From NCBI RefSeq assembly GCF_003171655.1, contig NZ_QFZL01000001.1, positions 310,001 through 374,000 of the forward strand: a DNA stretch of 64,000 bases. Reading direction: 5' to 3'. The translations under genes and the position numbers were made by a program. Shown in pieces: positions 8,943-16,567 of the stretch (positions are counted from its first letter, which is position 1; each line of letters opens with the position of its first letter). Source of the DNA: Stakelama portus (GTDB lineage Bacteria > Pseudomonadota > Alphaproteobacteria > Sphingomonadales > Sphingomonadaceae). Under the pieces are notes generated by a model. It saw nothing but the letters and a program-made list of their open reading frames with translations, had not been told where the DNA came from and searched no databases.

Positions 8943-10105
8943 CAGCCGGCTCCCTGTCGCGGCAGGCCGAGCAGGCGTTCGGCAGTGATGTTGCGCTGAA
9001 TCTCGTTCGATCCGGCATAGATCGGTCCGGACAGAGAGAAGATATAGCCTTCGAGCCAGTCGTTCGGCTGGCCGTTCAGCAAGGTCCGCAACTCGGCCTG
9101 CGCGCCCAGCAATTGCATCGCGGTGCGGTGCATCGACCGGTCGAGCTGCGACCAGAAAATCTTGTTGAGGCTCGCTTCGGCGCCGATGCGCCCGCCCGCC
9201 ATGATCTTCGCCGCTACCGAATAGGTATTATAGGCATAGGCCTGAGCCGCGCCCCATGCCTGCACCACCGCTTCGCGTGCGGCGGGGGAGGCGCGATCGC
9301 CGAGCTGGCGATAGAGTTCGACCAGCCGGCGCGCCGTCGCCTGAAACCGGCCCGGCGAACGCAGCATCAGCCCGCGTTCGAATCCGGCGGTGGCCATTGC
9401 GATCTTCCACCCTTCGCCTTCGCCGCCCAGCCGGTTTTCGACCGGCACGCGCACTTCGTCGAAGAACAGCTCGGCAAAGCCCGGATGGCCGTGCAGCTGG
9501 CGGATCGGCCGCCGCGTAATGCCCGGACTGTTGAGATCGAACAGGATGAAGGTCAGGCCGTTGTGGCGCGAGGATTCGGGGTCGGTGCGGAAAATGCCGA
9601 AGCCCCAATCGGCAAAGGCCGCGCGGCTCGACCAGGTTTTCTGCCCCTCGAGCACATAATGATCGCCTTCGCGCCGGGCCTTGCTGGCGATCGCGGCAAG
9701 GTCGCTGCCGGCATTGGGCTCCGACCATGCCTGTGCCCAGATGACTTCGCCCTGCGCCATCGGCGTCAGAAAACGCGCCTTCTGCTCCTCGGTGCCATAT
9801 TCCATGATGGTGGGGCCGAGCAGGAAGATCCCGTTCTGATTGGCGCGAAGCGGCGCGCCCGCACCCCAATATTCCTCTTCGAAAATCAGCCATTCGATCA
9901 GATCGAGCCCGCGTCCGCCGAACCGTTCGGGCCAGGTCACCATGCCCCAATTGCCGCTCGCCAGCGTGCGCTCCCAGCCGACATGCTGGTCATAGCCTTC
10001 GCGGCATTCGAGCGTGATCAGCGGATCGGCGGGGACATGCGCCGCGAGCCATTCGCGAACTTCCGCGCGGAAGGCCTGTTGCCGTTCGGTATATTCGAGC
10101 TGCAT
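8942..10105 (-). CDS. fadE31: FadE31-like acyl-CoA dehydrogenase, large subunit, 387 aa
   Basis: A full-length acyl-CoA dehydrogenase with MVTWPERFGGRG, IWAQAWSEPNAGSDLAAI, LEGQKTWSSRAAFADWGFG, FERGLMLRSPGRF and GPIYAGSNEIQRNITAERLLG. The paired phrases AQAWSEP and GQKxWSSRAxF, and the late GGPIYAGTNEIQRNI-type end, recall mycobacterial FadE31. It should form an alpha2beta2 enzyme with the small subunit encoded immediately downstream. Start ATG 10105 shares a base with the echA20 stop; an in-frame 64-codon extension into echA20 is judged non-coding. Cytoplasmic flavoprotein; electron acceptor (ETF) genes are not in the window. Confidence 0.83.
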   Translation of the reverse strand: MQLEYTERQQAFRAEVREWLAAHVPADPLITLECREGYDQHVGWERTLASGNWGMVTWPERFGGRGLDLIEWLIFEEEYWGAGAPLRANQNGIFLLGPTIMEYGTEEQKARFLTPMAQGEVIWAQAWSEPNAGSDLAAIASKARREGDHYVLEGQKTWSSRAAFADWGFGIFRTDPESSRHNGLTFILFDLNSPGITRRPIRQLHGHPGFAELFFDEVRVPVENRLGGEGEGWKIAMATAGFERGLMLRSPGRFQATARRLVELYRQLGDRASPAAREAVVQAWGAAQAYAYNTYSVAAKIMAGGRIGAEASLNKIFWSQLDRSMHRTAMQLLGAQAELRTLLNGQPNDWLEGYIFSLSGPIYAGSNEIQRNITAERLLGLPRQGAG

Positions 10106-10854
10106 CAGAATTTGGCCGCCTTGCCGCTTTCGACGAAGGCATCGCGGCTCTTTTGCGAATCCTCGTGCATGTACATTTCGAGCGTGAAGCCTTGTTCCCA
10201 GCGATAGCCGCGATCGACATCGCGCGGTTCGAGGCCGTTCAGCGCCTCCTTGGCGATGGTCAGCGCCTTGCGGCTCTTCGATGCGATCACGCCGCAAAAG
10301 GCGCGGGCTTCGCTTTCCAGATCGGCGCGCGGAACGACTTTCTCGATCGCGCCCAGCCGCCAGGCTTCCTCGGCAGGGATGTTGCCGCCAGTGAAAAAGG
10401 CCGCGCGCACCTTATGCAGCGGCAGCATGCGCGACAGGTGGCTGGCGCCGCCCATTGCGCCGCGATCGACCTCGGGCAGCGAGAAATAGGCGTCGTCTGC
10501 GGCGATGATCGTGTCGCTGGCGCCGCAAATGCCGATGCCGCCGCCGATCACGAATTTGTGCACGGCGGTGACCACCGGCACTTCGGCATCGCGGACTGCC
10601 TTGAACGTCAGATAGTTGCCGCGATTGAGCATTGTGATCCGCTCGGGATGCGCCTGCATCTCCTTGATATCGACGCCGCCGCAAAAGCCGCGTCCCTCCG
10701 CCCGGATCAGCACGCAATGGACGTCGGGATTGCGTGCCGCGTCGGTGATGATCGCGGGCAGCGACAGCCATGTCTTGCTGTCGAATGCATTGACCGGTGG
10801 CACGTCGAACACGATTTCGGCGATGCGATCGGCGATGGTGCAAGTGATCGGCAT
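10105..10854 (-). CDS. echA20: EchA20-like crotonase, steroid D-ring hydrolase, 249 aa
   Basis: A crotonase-fold protein with the diagnostic block GRGFCGGVDIKEMQ, the oxyanion-hole region FVIGGGIGICGASD and LPEVDRGAMGGASHLSRMLP. The VDIKEMQ and RGA-GGA-THLSRL-type motifs are those I recall for mycobacterial EchA20 (Rv3550, 247 aa), and the length agrees. EchA20 is not a hydratase: it hydrolyses the D ring of HIEC-CoA to give COCHEA-CoA, the substrate of IpdAB. The gene lies directly beside ipdC (3-bp gap), the same neighbourhood as in actinobacteria. Confidence is high for function in this pathway. Confidence 0.88.
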   Translation of the reverse strand: MPITCTIADRIAEIVFDVPPVNAFDSKTWLSLPAIITDAARNPDVHCVLIRAEGRGFCGGVDIKEMQAHPERITMLNRGNYLTFKAVRDAEVPVVTAVHKFVIGGGIGICGASDTIIAADDAYFSLPEVDRGAMGGASHLSRMLPLHKVRAAFFTGGNIPAEEAWRLGAIEKVVPRADLESEARAFCGVIASKSRKALTIAKEALNGLEPRDVDRGYRWEQGFTLEMYMHEDSQKSRDAFVESGKAAKF

Positions 10855-10857
10855 GGG

Positions 10858-11925
10858 TCAGTTCCCTCGCGTCAGTGCGGCGATCCGCGCGCGCGCTTCG
10901 GTTTCGATCGAGGCGATCAGCGCGGCACAACCCGGCAGGTCATCGAGCCGCCCGGCGACAAGGCCCGTCGCCATCAGCCCATTTTCCGCGTCGCCCGAAA
11001 CAACCGCACGCTGGATCATCATCGGAGCGGCGGCCGCCAGCATCGCCTGTGCAAGCGGCATGTCGCCATGCGCGGTCATGTTGCGCGCGGCGGCAAGCGT
11101 TTCGCCCCAGCTCATGCCGGTCTGGCGCTTCATTTCCAGCCCCGCTTCGATGGCGCGGCGCCACATGGCGAGCTTGCCCGATTTCTCGATCCGACCGAGC
11201 AGCGGGTTGCGGATCATGCGTTGCGGCAGGCCATCGACCTTGGTCGAAACGATGATGTCGCCGGTACCTGCCCTGGCATAGGCGGCCTTGGGCGCGGCGG
11301 GGACGGGGCTCTCCGCCGTCATCAGGAAACGCGTGCCCATCGCGATACCGACTGCACCATAGGCAAGCGCCGCCGCCAGCCCGCGACCATCGGCGAAACC
11401 GCCCGCAGCCACCACCGGCACATCGACGGCGTCGAGCACCTGCGGCAGGAGTATGGTGGTCGCGACGCTGCCGGTATGGCCGCCGCCTTCGCCGCCCTGA
11501 ACCGTCACCATTTCGCAGCCGAGCTGGACCATCTTTTGCGCATGCTTCACGGCGCCGACCGTGGGGATGCACAGGATGCCCGCATCGTTGAAACGTCCAA
11601 TCATTCCGGCGTCGGGACCGCGCCCGAAACTGACCGCCCCGACGCGGTCGGCATGTTCGAGGATGATCTCGACAATCTGTGCCGCGCCCGGCTGAAAACT
11701 GTGGAAATTGACGCCGAACCGATAGGGGGTGAGGTCGCGCAGCCGCGCAATTGCTTCGCGCAGCTCGCCGGGCTGCATCACTGCACCGGCCAGAAAACCG
11801 AATGCGCCGGCATTGCTGGTCGCAGCGACGAGTTCGGGCGTGGCGATCCAGCCCATCGCCGTCTGGATGATGGGCAGGCGACAGCCAAGCCGCTCGGTCA
11901 GTCTGGTCGAAAGCGGATCGGACAC
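10858..11925 (-). CDS. ipdC: IpdC-like flavin-dependent oxidoreductase (nitronate monooxygenase fold), 355 aa
   Basis: A TIM-barrel FMN protein of the NMO/2-nitropropane dioxygenase family, with PIIQTAMGWIATPELVAATSNAG at the start split over the first strand, VQGGEGGGHTG, and the phosphate-binding GGFADGRGLAAALAYGAVGIAMGTRF. The length of 355 residues is the same as mycobacterial IpdC (Rv3553) as I recall it. IpdC acts on 5-hydroxy-HIC-CoA, changing the ring saturation that allows later hydrolytic ring opening. It lies between echA20 (gap 3 bp) and a second crotonase gene (gap 4 bp). A generic nitronate monooxygenase would be unexpected in this operon. Confidence 0.86.
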   Translation of the reverse strand: MSDPLSTRLTERLGCRLPIIQTAMGWIATPELVAATSNAGAFGFLAGAVMQPGELREAIARLRDLTPYRFGVNFHSFQPGAAQIVEIILEHADRVGAVSFGRGPDAGMIGRFNDAGILCIPTVGAVKHAQKMVQLGCEMVTVQGGEGGGHTGSVATTILLPQVLDAVDVPVVAAGGFADGRGLAAALAYGAVGIAMGTRFLMTAESPVPAAPKAAYARAGTGDIIVSTKVDGLPQRMIRNPLLGRIEKSGKLAMWRRAIEAGLEMKRQTGMSWGETLAAARNMTAHGDMPLAQAMLAAAAPMMIQRAVVSGDAENGLMATGLVAGRLDDLPGCAALIASIETEARARIAALTRGN

Positions 11926-11929
11926 GGGC

Positions 11930-12829
11930 TCAGTCCTCGCCCGATTGTTTCTTGTTCGCTTCGGCCATTTTCTTGCCGTCGAACCCGGCGATGTAATCGC
12001 CCTTCACCAGCGTGTTGTTGGCGTGCGCGAAATGGTGATAGCCGAACGCCGCATCGATCCCGGCATTCTTGCCCGCCAGCGTTTCCATGTGATTGCACGC
12101 CTGTTTGGCGAGCTGCAGCGCGAGCCGGGGCTGTTGCGAAATCCGCGTCGCGATCTTCAGAACTTCGTCGGCAAGTTGCGCGCGCGGCACCACGCGGTTG
12201 ACCATGCCCATCTCATAGGCGCGCGCAGCCGGCATCCGTTCGCCCAGGAACAGGAATTCCTTGGCGATGCGGACGTTGAGCTCATGGCAATGCGCGAAAT
12301 ATTCTAGGCCCGGAAAGCCCATTTGCAGCACCGGGTCCTGAAAGAAGGCATCGTCCGAAGCCACGATCAGGTCGCACACCCAGGCGAGCATCAGTCCGCC
12401 CGCGATACATCCGCCATGAACCTGGGCGATGGTCGGCTTGGGAATGTCCCGCCACCGTTTGCACATGCCCAGATATTGTTCCTGCTCGCGGATATAGGCC
12501 TTTTCCGCGCCCGCTTTGTTGGCATGGTCGTACCACATCAGGCGGCGATCGACGCTGGAATGAAAGTCGCGGCCCGGCGTGCCGATATCGTGACCGGCGC
12601 TGAAATGCTTTGCGTCGGATTTCAGCACGATGCAGCCGACATCATCATCATCGACGGCGCGCCGGAACGCGTCGTCGAGCGCATAGGTCATCTGGCTGTT
12701 CTGGACATTGTGGAATTTGGGCCGGTTGAGCGTCACCCATGCGATCCGGTCGGTCACCGAATAAAGGACCGGCGTGTCGGTTTCATATTCCGGCGGCTGA
12801 TCGACCGGATCGACGATGCCATCGCTCAT
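11930..12829 (-). CDS. Enoyl-CoA hydratase/isomerase family protein of the steroid operon, 299 aa
   Basis: A crotonase longer than EchA20, with LNRPKFHNVQNSQM, HFSAGHDIGTPGRD, and QVHGGCIAGGLMLAWVCDLIVAS forming the oxyanion-hole half, followed by DPVLQMGFPGLEY. It carries a distinctive charged C-terminus ending KKMAEANKKQSGED. It is located between ipdC and ipdB, where the Mycobacterium operon has no such gene. It may hydrate an enoyl-CoA in the HIP side chain or in the MOODA-CoA branch; Comamonas steroid clusters (Scd genes) also contain additional hydratases. The substrate is unassigned. It overlaps ipdB by 4 bp, so it is certainly part of the operon. Confidence 0.82.
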   Translation of the reverse strand: MSDGIVDPVDQPPEYETDTPVLYSVTDRIAWVTLNRPKFHNVQNSQMTYALDDAFRRAVDDDDVGCIVLKSDAKHFSAGHDIGTPGRDFHSSVDRRLMWYDHANKAGAEKAYIREQEQYLGMCKRWRDIPKPTIAQVHGGCIAGGLMLAWVCDLIVASDDAFFQDPVLQMGFPGLEYFAHCHELNVRIAKEFLFLGERMPAARAYEMGMVNRVVPRAQLADEVLKIATRISQQPRLALQLAKQACNHMETLAGKNAGIDAAFGYHHFAHANNTLVKGDYIAGFDGKKMAEANKKQSGED

Positions 12830-13620
12830 GCAGCGCTCCTGCCGGCAGGCGGATTGTCCTTCAGCACCCGGGCGCGCGCGCCCTTGGGATCGAGCCGGTC
12901 GATGATTGCCAGCGTTTCCGCGTCGGGCAGCGGCGTTTCGGTAAGGTCACCCTTCTGAAGCTCGAAGCCGGTCGCGGCCTGCACTGCGTCGAACGTTACG
13001 CCGGGATGGAGCGAGACGACGCGGATCGCATGATCGGTGCCGCCGAAATCCATCACGCATAAATTGGTGATGATCTGGCGCAGATCGACGCCCGAATAAT
13101 TGCCGTTCGGACGGCGGCGCGCGGGATTATACCCCGCGCTCGACACCATATCGACTTCGCCTTCGACAAAGACGCGGGTCGAATGGACCGGTACGAACAT
13201 CGAATTGGGGTGGTAGATCGAATTGCCCGGAAATCCGCGCACGCCCAGCATCTGGATCTTGGGCTGGCGATGCGTGCCGCCCAGCGCGGACAAATTGGTC
13301 TGGCCGAACCGGTCGATCTGTGTCGGCGTCACCATGGCGTGCCTGCGCCCCGACCAGACCGCGGCATCGAAAAATTGCGAGAAGGGCAGATAGCCGGCCG
13401 GTTGCGGCCGATCCGCGCCCGTCGCACCGATCGGCACCGGCTGTTCGACCAGAAAGGCTTCGCCGTCGGTCATCATCAAACCCGGCGAATGGGTGAGCTT
13501 GGCAAGCCCCGCGGCGATGCGCGGCACCGGGCCGATGCCGGTCGCGACGATCTCGCGATCGGTGCGGAATGCTTCGGAACAGGCGAGGATGCAGAGTTCT
13601 GCAAGGCTGGGCTGAGTCAT
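12826..13620 (-). CDS. ipdB: IpdB, beta subunit of COCHEA-CoA ring-cleaving hydrolase, 264 aa
   Basis: A class I CoA-transferase fold subunit. It shows MMTDGEAFLVEQPVPIG, GYLPFSQFFD, MVTPTQIDRFGQTNLSALGG, MLGVRGFPGNSIYH and VMDFGGTDHAIRVVSLHPGV, which match the block order of IpdB (Rv3552) as I recall it. With IpdA it forms a heteromer that, despite the transferase fold, hydrolyses steroid ring C in COCHEA-CoA. ATG at 13620 is chosen because it overlaps the ipdA stop by one base and gives the right length; a longer in-frame extension lies inside ipdA. The downstream gene starts within its stop codon. Confidence 0.88.
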   Translation of the reverse strand: MTQPSLAELCILACSEAFRTDREIVATGIGPVPRIAAGLAKLTHSPGLMMTDGEAFLVEQPVPIGATGADRPQPAGYLPFSQFFDAAVWSGRRHAMVTPTQIDRFGQTNLSALGGTHRQPKIQMLGVRGFPGNSIYHPNSMFVPVHSTRVFVEGEVDMVSSAGYNPARRRPNGNYSGVDLRQIITNLCVMDFGGTDHAIRVVSLHPGVTFDAVQAATGFELQKGDLTETPLPDAETLAIIDRLDPKGARARVLKDNPPAGRSAA

Positions 13621-14498
13621 CAGAACACCGTCTGCGGCAGCGCGGTGACTGCCTCTGTGCCGCCGAATCCGGCGAGATAAGTGGCTTCGTCCTTGCCGAC
13701 GAAGCGCGACGCGACGGCGGACCAGTCGCCCGGATCCTTGGCCGCGGCGGCATATTCGCCCAGCGCCTTCATGTCCCAGCCATAGGCGGGCGGCATCGAG
13801 CTGGGATGCGCGCCGCCGGGCAGTTCGGTGACGCCGGTTACGAATGCGCGCTGGAGGATGCTGCGCTGCGCATCGTCCGGGAAATGATCCTCCATCCGGT
13901 CGACCAGCTGCTCGCACGATACGAAGCAGCGATCGGCGGCGCGGGCGAACCATTCGTCATAATAGGGATCGGGGCCGAGCAGCTGGACATTGCCGCGCCA
14001 GTCGCTGCGATTGACGTGGAGCAGTGCCGCATCGAGTTTGAGCGCGGGAACCGCGATCAGTTCCTCGCCATCGTCATAGGGCGATGTGACATAGCGCAAC
14101 CCGCCAAGCTCGGCGAGATCGGTGCCGAGCCCGACCCGCGTCGGCAGGAAGGGGACGCCGAATGCTGCGGCCTTCAGTCCCCATTGGAACATCCCTTCAT
14201 CGAGTTCGAGCACTTCGATCTCGCCTGCCTCGCGCGCCTTGCGGAACCAGGGTTCGAGCGGAATCGCGTCGAGCGAGACAAAGGCGAAGACCAGCTTCTT
14301 CACCTTGCCCGCCGCGCACAACATGCCGACATCGGCGCCGCCATAAGCGACGATCGTCAGATCGCTGAGATCGGAGCGCAATATTTCGCGGACCAGCGCC
14401 ATCGGCTTGCGCCGGGGACCCCAGCCGCCGATTCCCAGCGTCATGCCGTTTTGAAGCTGTCCGACGATTGCTGCCGCGGACATGCGTTTATCGATCAC
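13620..14498 (-). CDS. ipdA: IpdA, alpha subunit of COCHEA-CoA ring-cleaving hydrolase, 292 aa
   Basis: The first gene of the minus-strand steroid operon. It encodes a CoA-transferase-like alpha subunit beginning MIDKRMSAAAIVGQLQNGMT, with GIGGWGPRRKPMALVREIL, IVAYGGADVGMLCAAGKV and VSLDAIPLEPWF. The 292-residue length and these blocks agree with mycobacterial IpdA (Rv3551). Late features such as VTGVTELPGGAHPSSMPPAYG also fit. IpdAB opens ring C of COCHEA-CoA, giving an open-chain dioxo-dicarboxyl-CoA that FadA6 then cleaves. The 135-bp divergent region upstream (14499-14633) must contain the operon promoter and holds an inverted repeat listed separately. Confidence 0.9.
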   Translation of the reverse strand: MIDKRMSAAAIVGQLQNGMTLGIGGWGPRRKPMALVREILRSDLSDLTIVAYGGADVGMLCAAGKVKKLVFAFVSLDAIPLEPWFRKAREAGEIEVLELDEGMFQWGLKAAAFGVPFLPTRVGLGTDLAELGGLRYVTSPYDDGEELIAVPALKLDAALLHVNRSDWRGNVQLLGPDPYYDEWFARAADRCFVSCEQLVDRMEDHFPDDAQRSILQRAFVTGVTELPGGAHPSSMPPAYGWDMKALGEYAAAAKDPGDWSAVASRFVGKDEATYLAGFGGTEAVTALPQTVF

Positions 14499-14512
14499 TT
14501 TGGCTCACCGCT

Positions 14513-14539
14513 CCTGAACTTCTGTTCTTGGCGTTCAGG
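14513..14539. promoter_or_regulatory. Candidate operator: inverted repeat between ipdA and divergent SDR gene
   Basis: CCTGAAC at 14513-14519 is matched by GTTCAGG at 14533-14539 (7-bp perfect arms, 13-bp spacer). Nested inside is GAAC-N4-GTTC at 14516-14527. It lies 15-41 bp upstream of the ipdA start, in the only regulatory space of the operon, so it is a plausible binding site for the LuxR-type or TetR-type regulator encoded nearby. The actinobacterial KstR2 operator pattern was looked for and not found here. Short inverted repeats occur by chance, so this is tentative. Confidence 0.4.
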
Positions 14540-14633
14540 GTGCGGCGGGGCATCAAGGGCGGCAATCACCATATGGGGACAGTCGAACCGCGCGGTGCGC
14601 GATACCGGGAAGGATCGACAAAGGAGAGACGTG

Positions 14634-15386
14634 GTGGAACGGCAGGTAGCACTTGTGACCGGCGGAACCCGGGGGCTGGGCCGGGCAATCGCCGAGCGAT
14701 TGCTGGAAGACGGCTATGACGTCGCGGTATGCGGCCGTCGCTTGCCCGAAACGCCGGTGTCGGTGGGTGGGCGCGAGGCCGTGGCATTCGCTGCCGATGT
14801 GCGGGACGCCGCCGCTGCGCAGGCGCTGATCGCTCAGGTGGTCGATCGTTTCGGCGGGCTGTCGCTGCTCGTCAACAATGCCGGCGGGTCGCCCGAAGCC
14901 GATCTTGCGACAAGTTCGGCTTCGCTGATCGAAAAGGTGATCGCGCTCAATCTGCTCGCGCCGCTCTATCTCTGCCGCGCTGCGCATGCCGCGCTGGTTT
15001 CTGCCGGGGGCAGCGTGGTCAATATCGCCAGCATCTCCGGTCGCCGCGCCGCGCCGGGGACGGTTGCCTATGGCGCGGCCAAGGCCGGGCTGCTCAATGC
15101 GACGCAGGGGCTGGCGATGGAATGGGCGCCCGATGTGCGCGTCAACGTCGTCGTCGTCGGGCTGGTCGAAAATCCGGAGCAGGCCGAACATTATGGCGGC
15201 GCGGCGGGGATCGCCCGGATCAGCGCGATGGTGCCGATGCAGCGCATGGCGCGCGGCAGCGATGTCGCAGGCGCGGTCGCTTGGCTGGCCTCGCCACAGG
15301 CGGCCTATATCACCGGCGCGGCGATCGAAGTACATGGCGGGGGCGAGGTGCCCGCCTTTCTGGCACTTTCCCGAAGCGAGGCATGA
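14634..15386 (+). CDS. Short-chain dehydrogenase divergent from the steroid operon, 250 aa
   Basis: A classical SDR: VTGGTRGLGRAIAERL, LLVNNAGGSPEADL and catalytic SISGRR...AYGAAKAGLLN. Two GTG codons are possible starts (14631 and 14634). The ribosome-binding sequence AAGGAGAG at 14621-14628 is better spaced for GTG 14634 (7 nt after AGGAG), so that is used. The stop overlaps the start of the LuxR-type regulator gene by ATGA, making a two-gene operon transcribed away from ipdA. A hydroxysteroid or 3-hydroxyacyl-CoA substrate is likely from context; mycobacterial ipd regions also contain an extra SDR (Rv3549c). Substrate unproven. Confidence 0.8.
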   Translation: MERQVALVTGGTRGLGRAIAERLLEDGYDVAVCGRRLPETPVSVGGREAVAFAADVRDAAAAQALIAQVVDRFGGLSLLVNNAGGSPEADLATSSASLIEKVIALNLLAPLYLCRAAHAALVSAGGSVVNIASISGRRAAPGTVAYGAAKAGLLNATQGLAMEWAPDVRVNVVVVGLVENPEQAEHYGGAAGIARISAMVPMQRMARGSDVAGAVAWLASPQAAYITGAAIEVHGGGEVPAFLALSRSEA

Positions 15387-16558
15387 CGATGGCGGCAGGC
15401 AGGGAAACGGATGCGGCACAGATTGTGCCACAGCTTTCCGAGGACCTGTTGATGAAGCTGTATCGCGGCCCGCTGGAGGAAGTGCCCTGGCGCGGCTTTC
15501 TCCAGGCGCTGATCGCCGAAATCGGTTGCGACAATGCCGCGATCTCGCTGCAGCTTAGCCGCAAGGGGCTGGCATCGGTCACCATCTGGGGCGAAACGCC
15601 GCCGGTCGCGCGTGAAATGGCGCGCGATATCGGCACCATCCACGCCGAAATGGGCGATATGGACCCGATGAGCAACGCGCTGAAACGTACCGGCGAAGTC
15701 ATGTTGCTCGAGGAAGTCGCAACGCCCGAGGGACTGGAACAGGATGAATTCTTCCTCGCGGTGATGAAGCCCTATGGCATTCATCAGGCGCTGGGCATGT
15801 ATGTCAGCGAACCGGGCGGGCTCGAATGCAATCTGGGCCTCACTCAGCGCGGCGAGGGGTTTCAGTTCACGGCCGAGCACAAGGTGTTCATGACGCGGCT
15901 GCGCCCGCATGTGGCACAGGCGCTGCAGCTTTTCTCACGCATCCAGCGCGACGAAAGCGAGATCGAGATACTGACCGACACGCTCGACCGGCTGACCATC
16001 GCCACCTTCATCCTCGACGGGCGCGGCAAGCTGTTGCGCGCCAACAACGCCGCGACCACGATGATCGACCGGAACGAGACGTTCCGACTGGCCCAGGACC
16101 GACTCAAGATCGACGGACGCGTCGATGCGCGGCGCTTTGCCGAAGTGATCGATCAGGCGATCGCCGCGCGGCTCGACGAACCGGGCGAGACGTTCGTGCG
16201 CGCCTTTCGCTGCGCCGAGCCGGCCAATGAAGGGCGCGGCGTGCTGATCCGTTCGATCCGCCGCGAGCGGCATGTGTCGGTCGATGCCAGTCCGGCAGTG
16301 GTGGTCTATGCCACCGATCCGGCACCGGCGACGTCGTTCGAACAGCTGATTGCCACGCTGTTCGACCTGACCCCGTCCGAAGCAGGGCTGGCGGCGCTGC
16401 TGACGCAAGGATTCAGCCTGTCCGAAGCCGCTGCCGAAGCGGGGCTCACCGAAAGCACGGTGCGCAGCTATTCGAAGCGGATTTTCGCCAAGATGGGCGT
16501 CAGCCGACAGGCAGAGCTGATCCGCCTGATCCTGCGCAGTGTCGCGATTCTCGGCTGA
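15383..16558 (+). CDS. LuxR-family transcriptional regulator, TeiR-like, 391 aa
   Basis: The C-terminus carries a LuxR/FixJ-type helix-turn-helix (LTPSEAGLAALLTQGFSLSEAA, then AEAGLTESTVRSYSKRIFAKMG). The N-terminal 200 residues look like a sensory GAF/PAS-type region, with a second PAS-like segment around ILDGRGKLLRANNAATTMIDRNE. No receiver domain is present, so it probably binds a ligand directly. LuxR-type regulators of about this length control steroid degradation in Comamonas (TeiR), and the location beside the ipd operon suggests the same. ATG 15383 overlaps the SDR stop; ATG 15389 is a possible alternative start. The ligand and regulated promoters are inferred. Confidence 0.8.
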   Translation: MTMAAGRETDAAQIVPQLSEDLLMKLYRGPLEEVPWRGFLQALIAEIGCDNAAISLQLSRKGLASVTIWGETPPVAREMARDIGTIHAEMGDMDPMSNALKRTGEVMLLEEVATPEGLEQDEFFLAVMKPYGIHQALGMYVSEPGGLECNLGLTQRGEGFQFTAEHKVFMTRLRPHVAQALQLFSRIQRDESEIEILTDTLDRLTIATFILDGRGKLLRANNAATTMIDRNETFRLAQDRLKIDGRVDARRFAEVIDQAIAARLDEPGETFVRAFRCAEPANEGRGVLIRSIRRERHVSVDASPAVVVYATDPAPATSFEQLIATLFDLTPSEAGLAALLTQGFSLSEAAAEAGLTESTVRSYSKRIFAKMGVSRQAELIRLILRSVAILG

Positions 16559-16567
16559 TCGAGGCGT

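Noticed and set aside
8645..10207. A 520-codon plus-strand open frame opposite the acyl-CoA dehydrogenase genes
   Set aside because: Antisense shadow of fadE31 and fadE32, with no recognisable domain or ribosome-binding site.
10153..12201. A 682-codon open frame on the plus strand opposite echA20, ipdC and the crotonase gene
   Set aside because: It is antisense to three genes with clear catalytic motifs; high GC keeps the opposite frame open. Its translation is rich in His, Arg and Asp with no domain.
14499..14633. KstR2-type operator in front of ipdA
   Set aside because: The AnCAAGnnCTTGnT pattern expected in actinobacteria is absent by eye.
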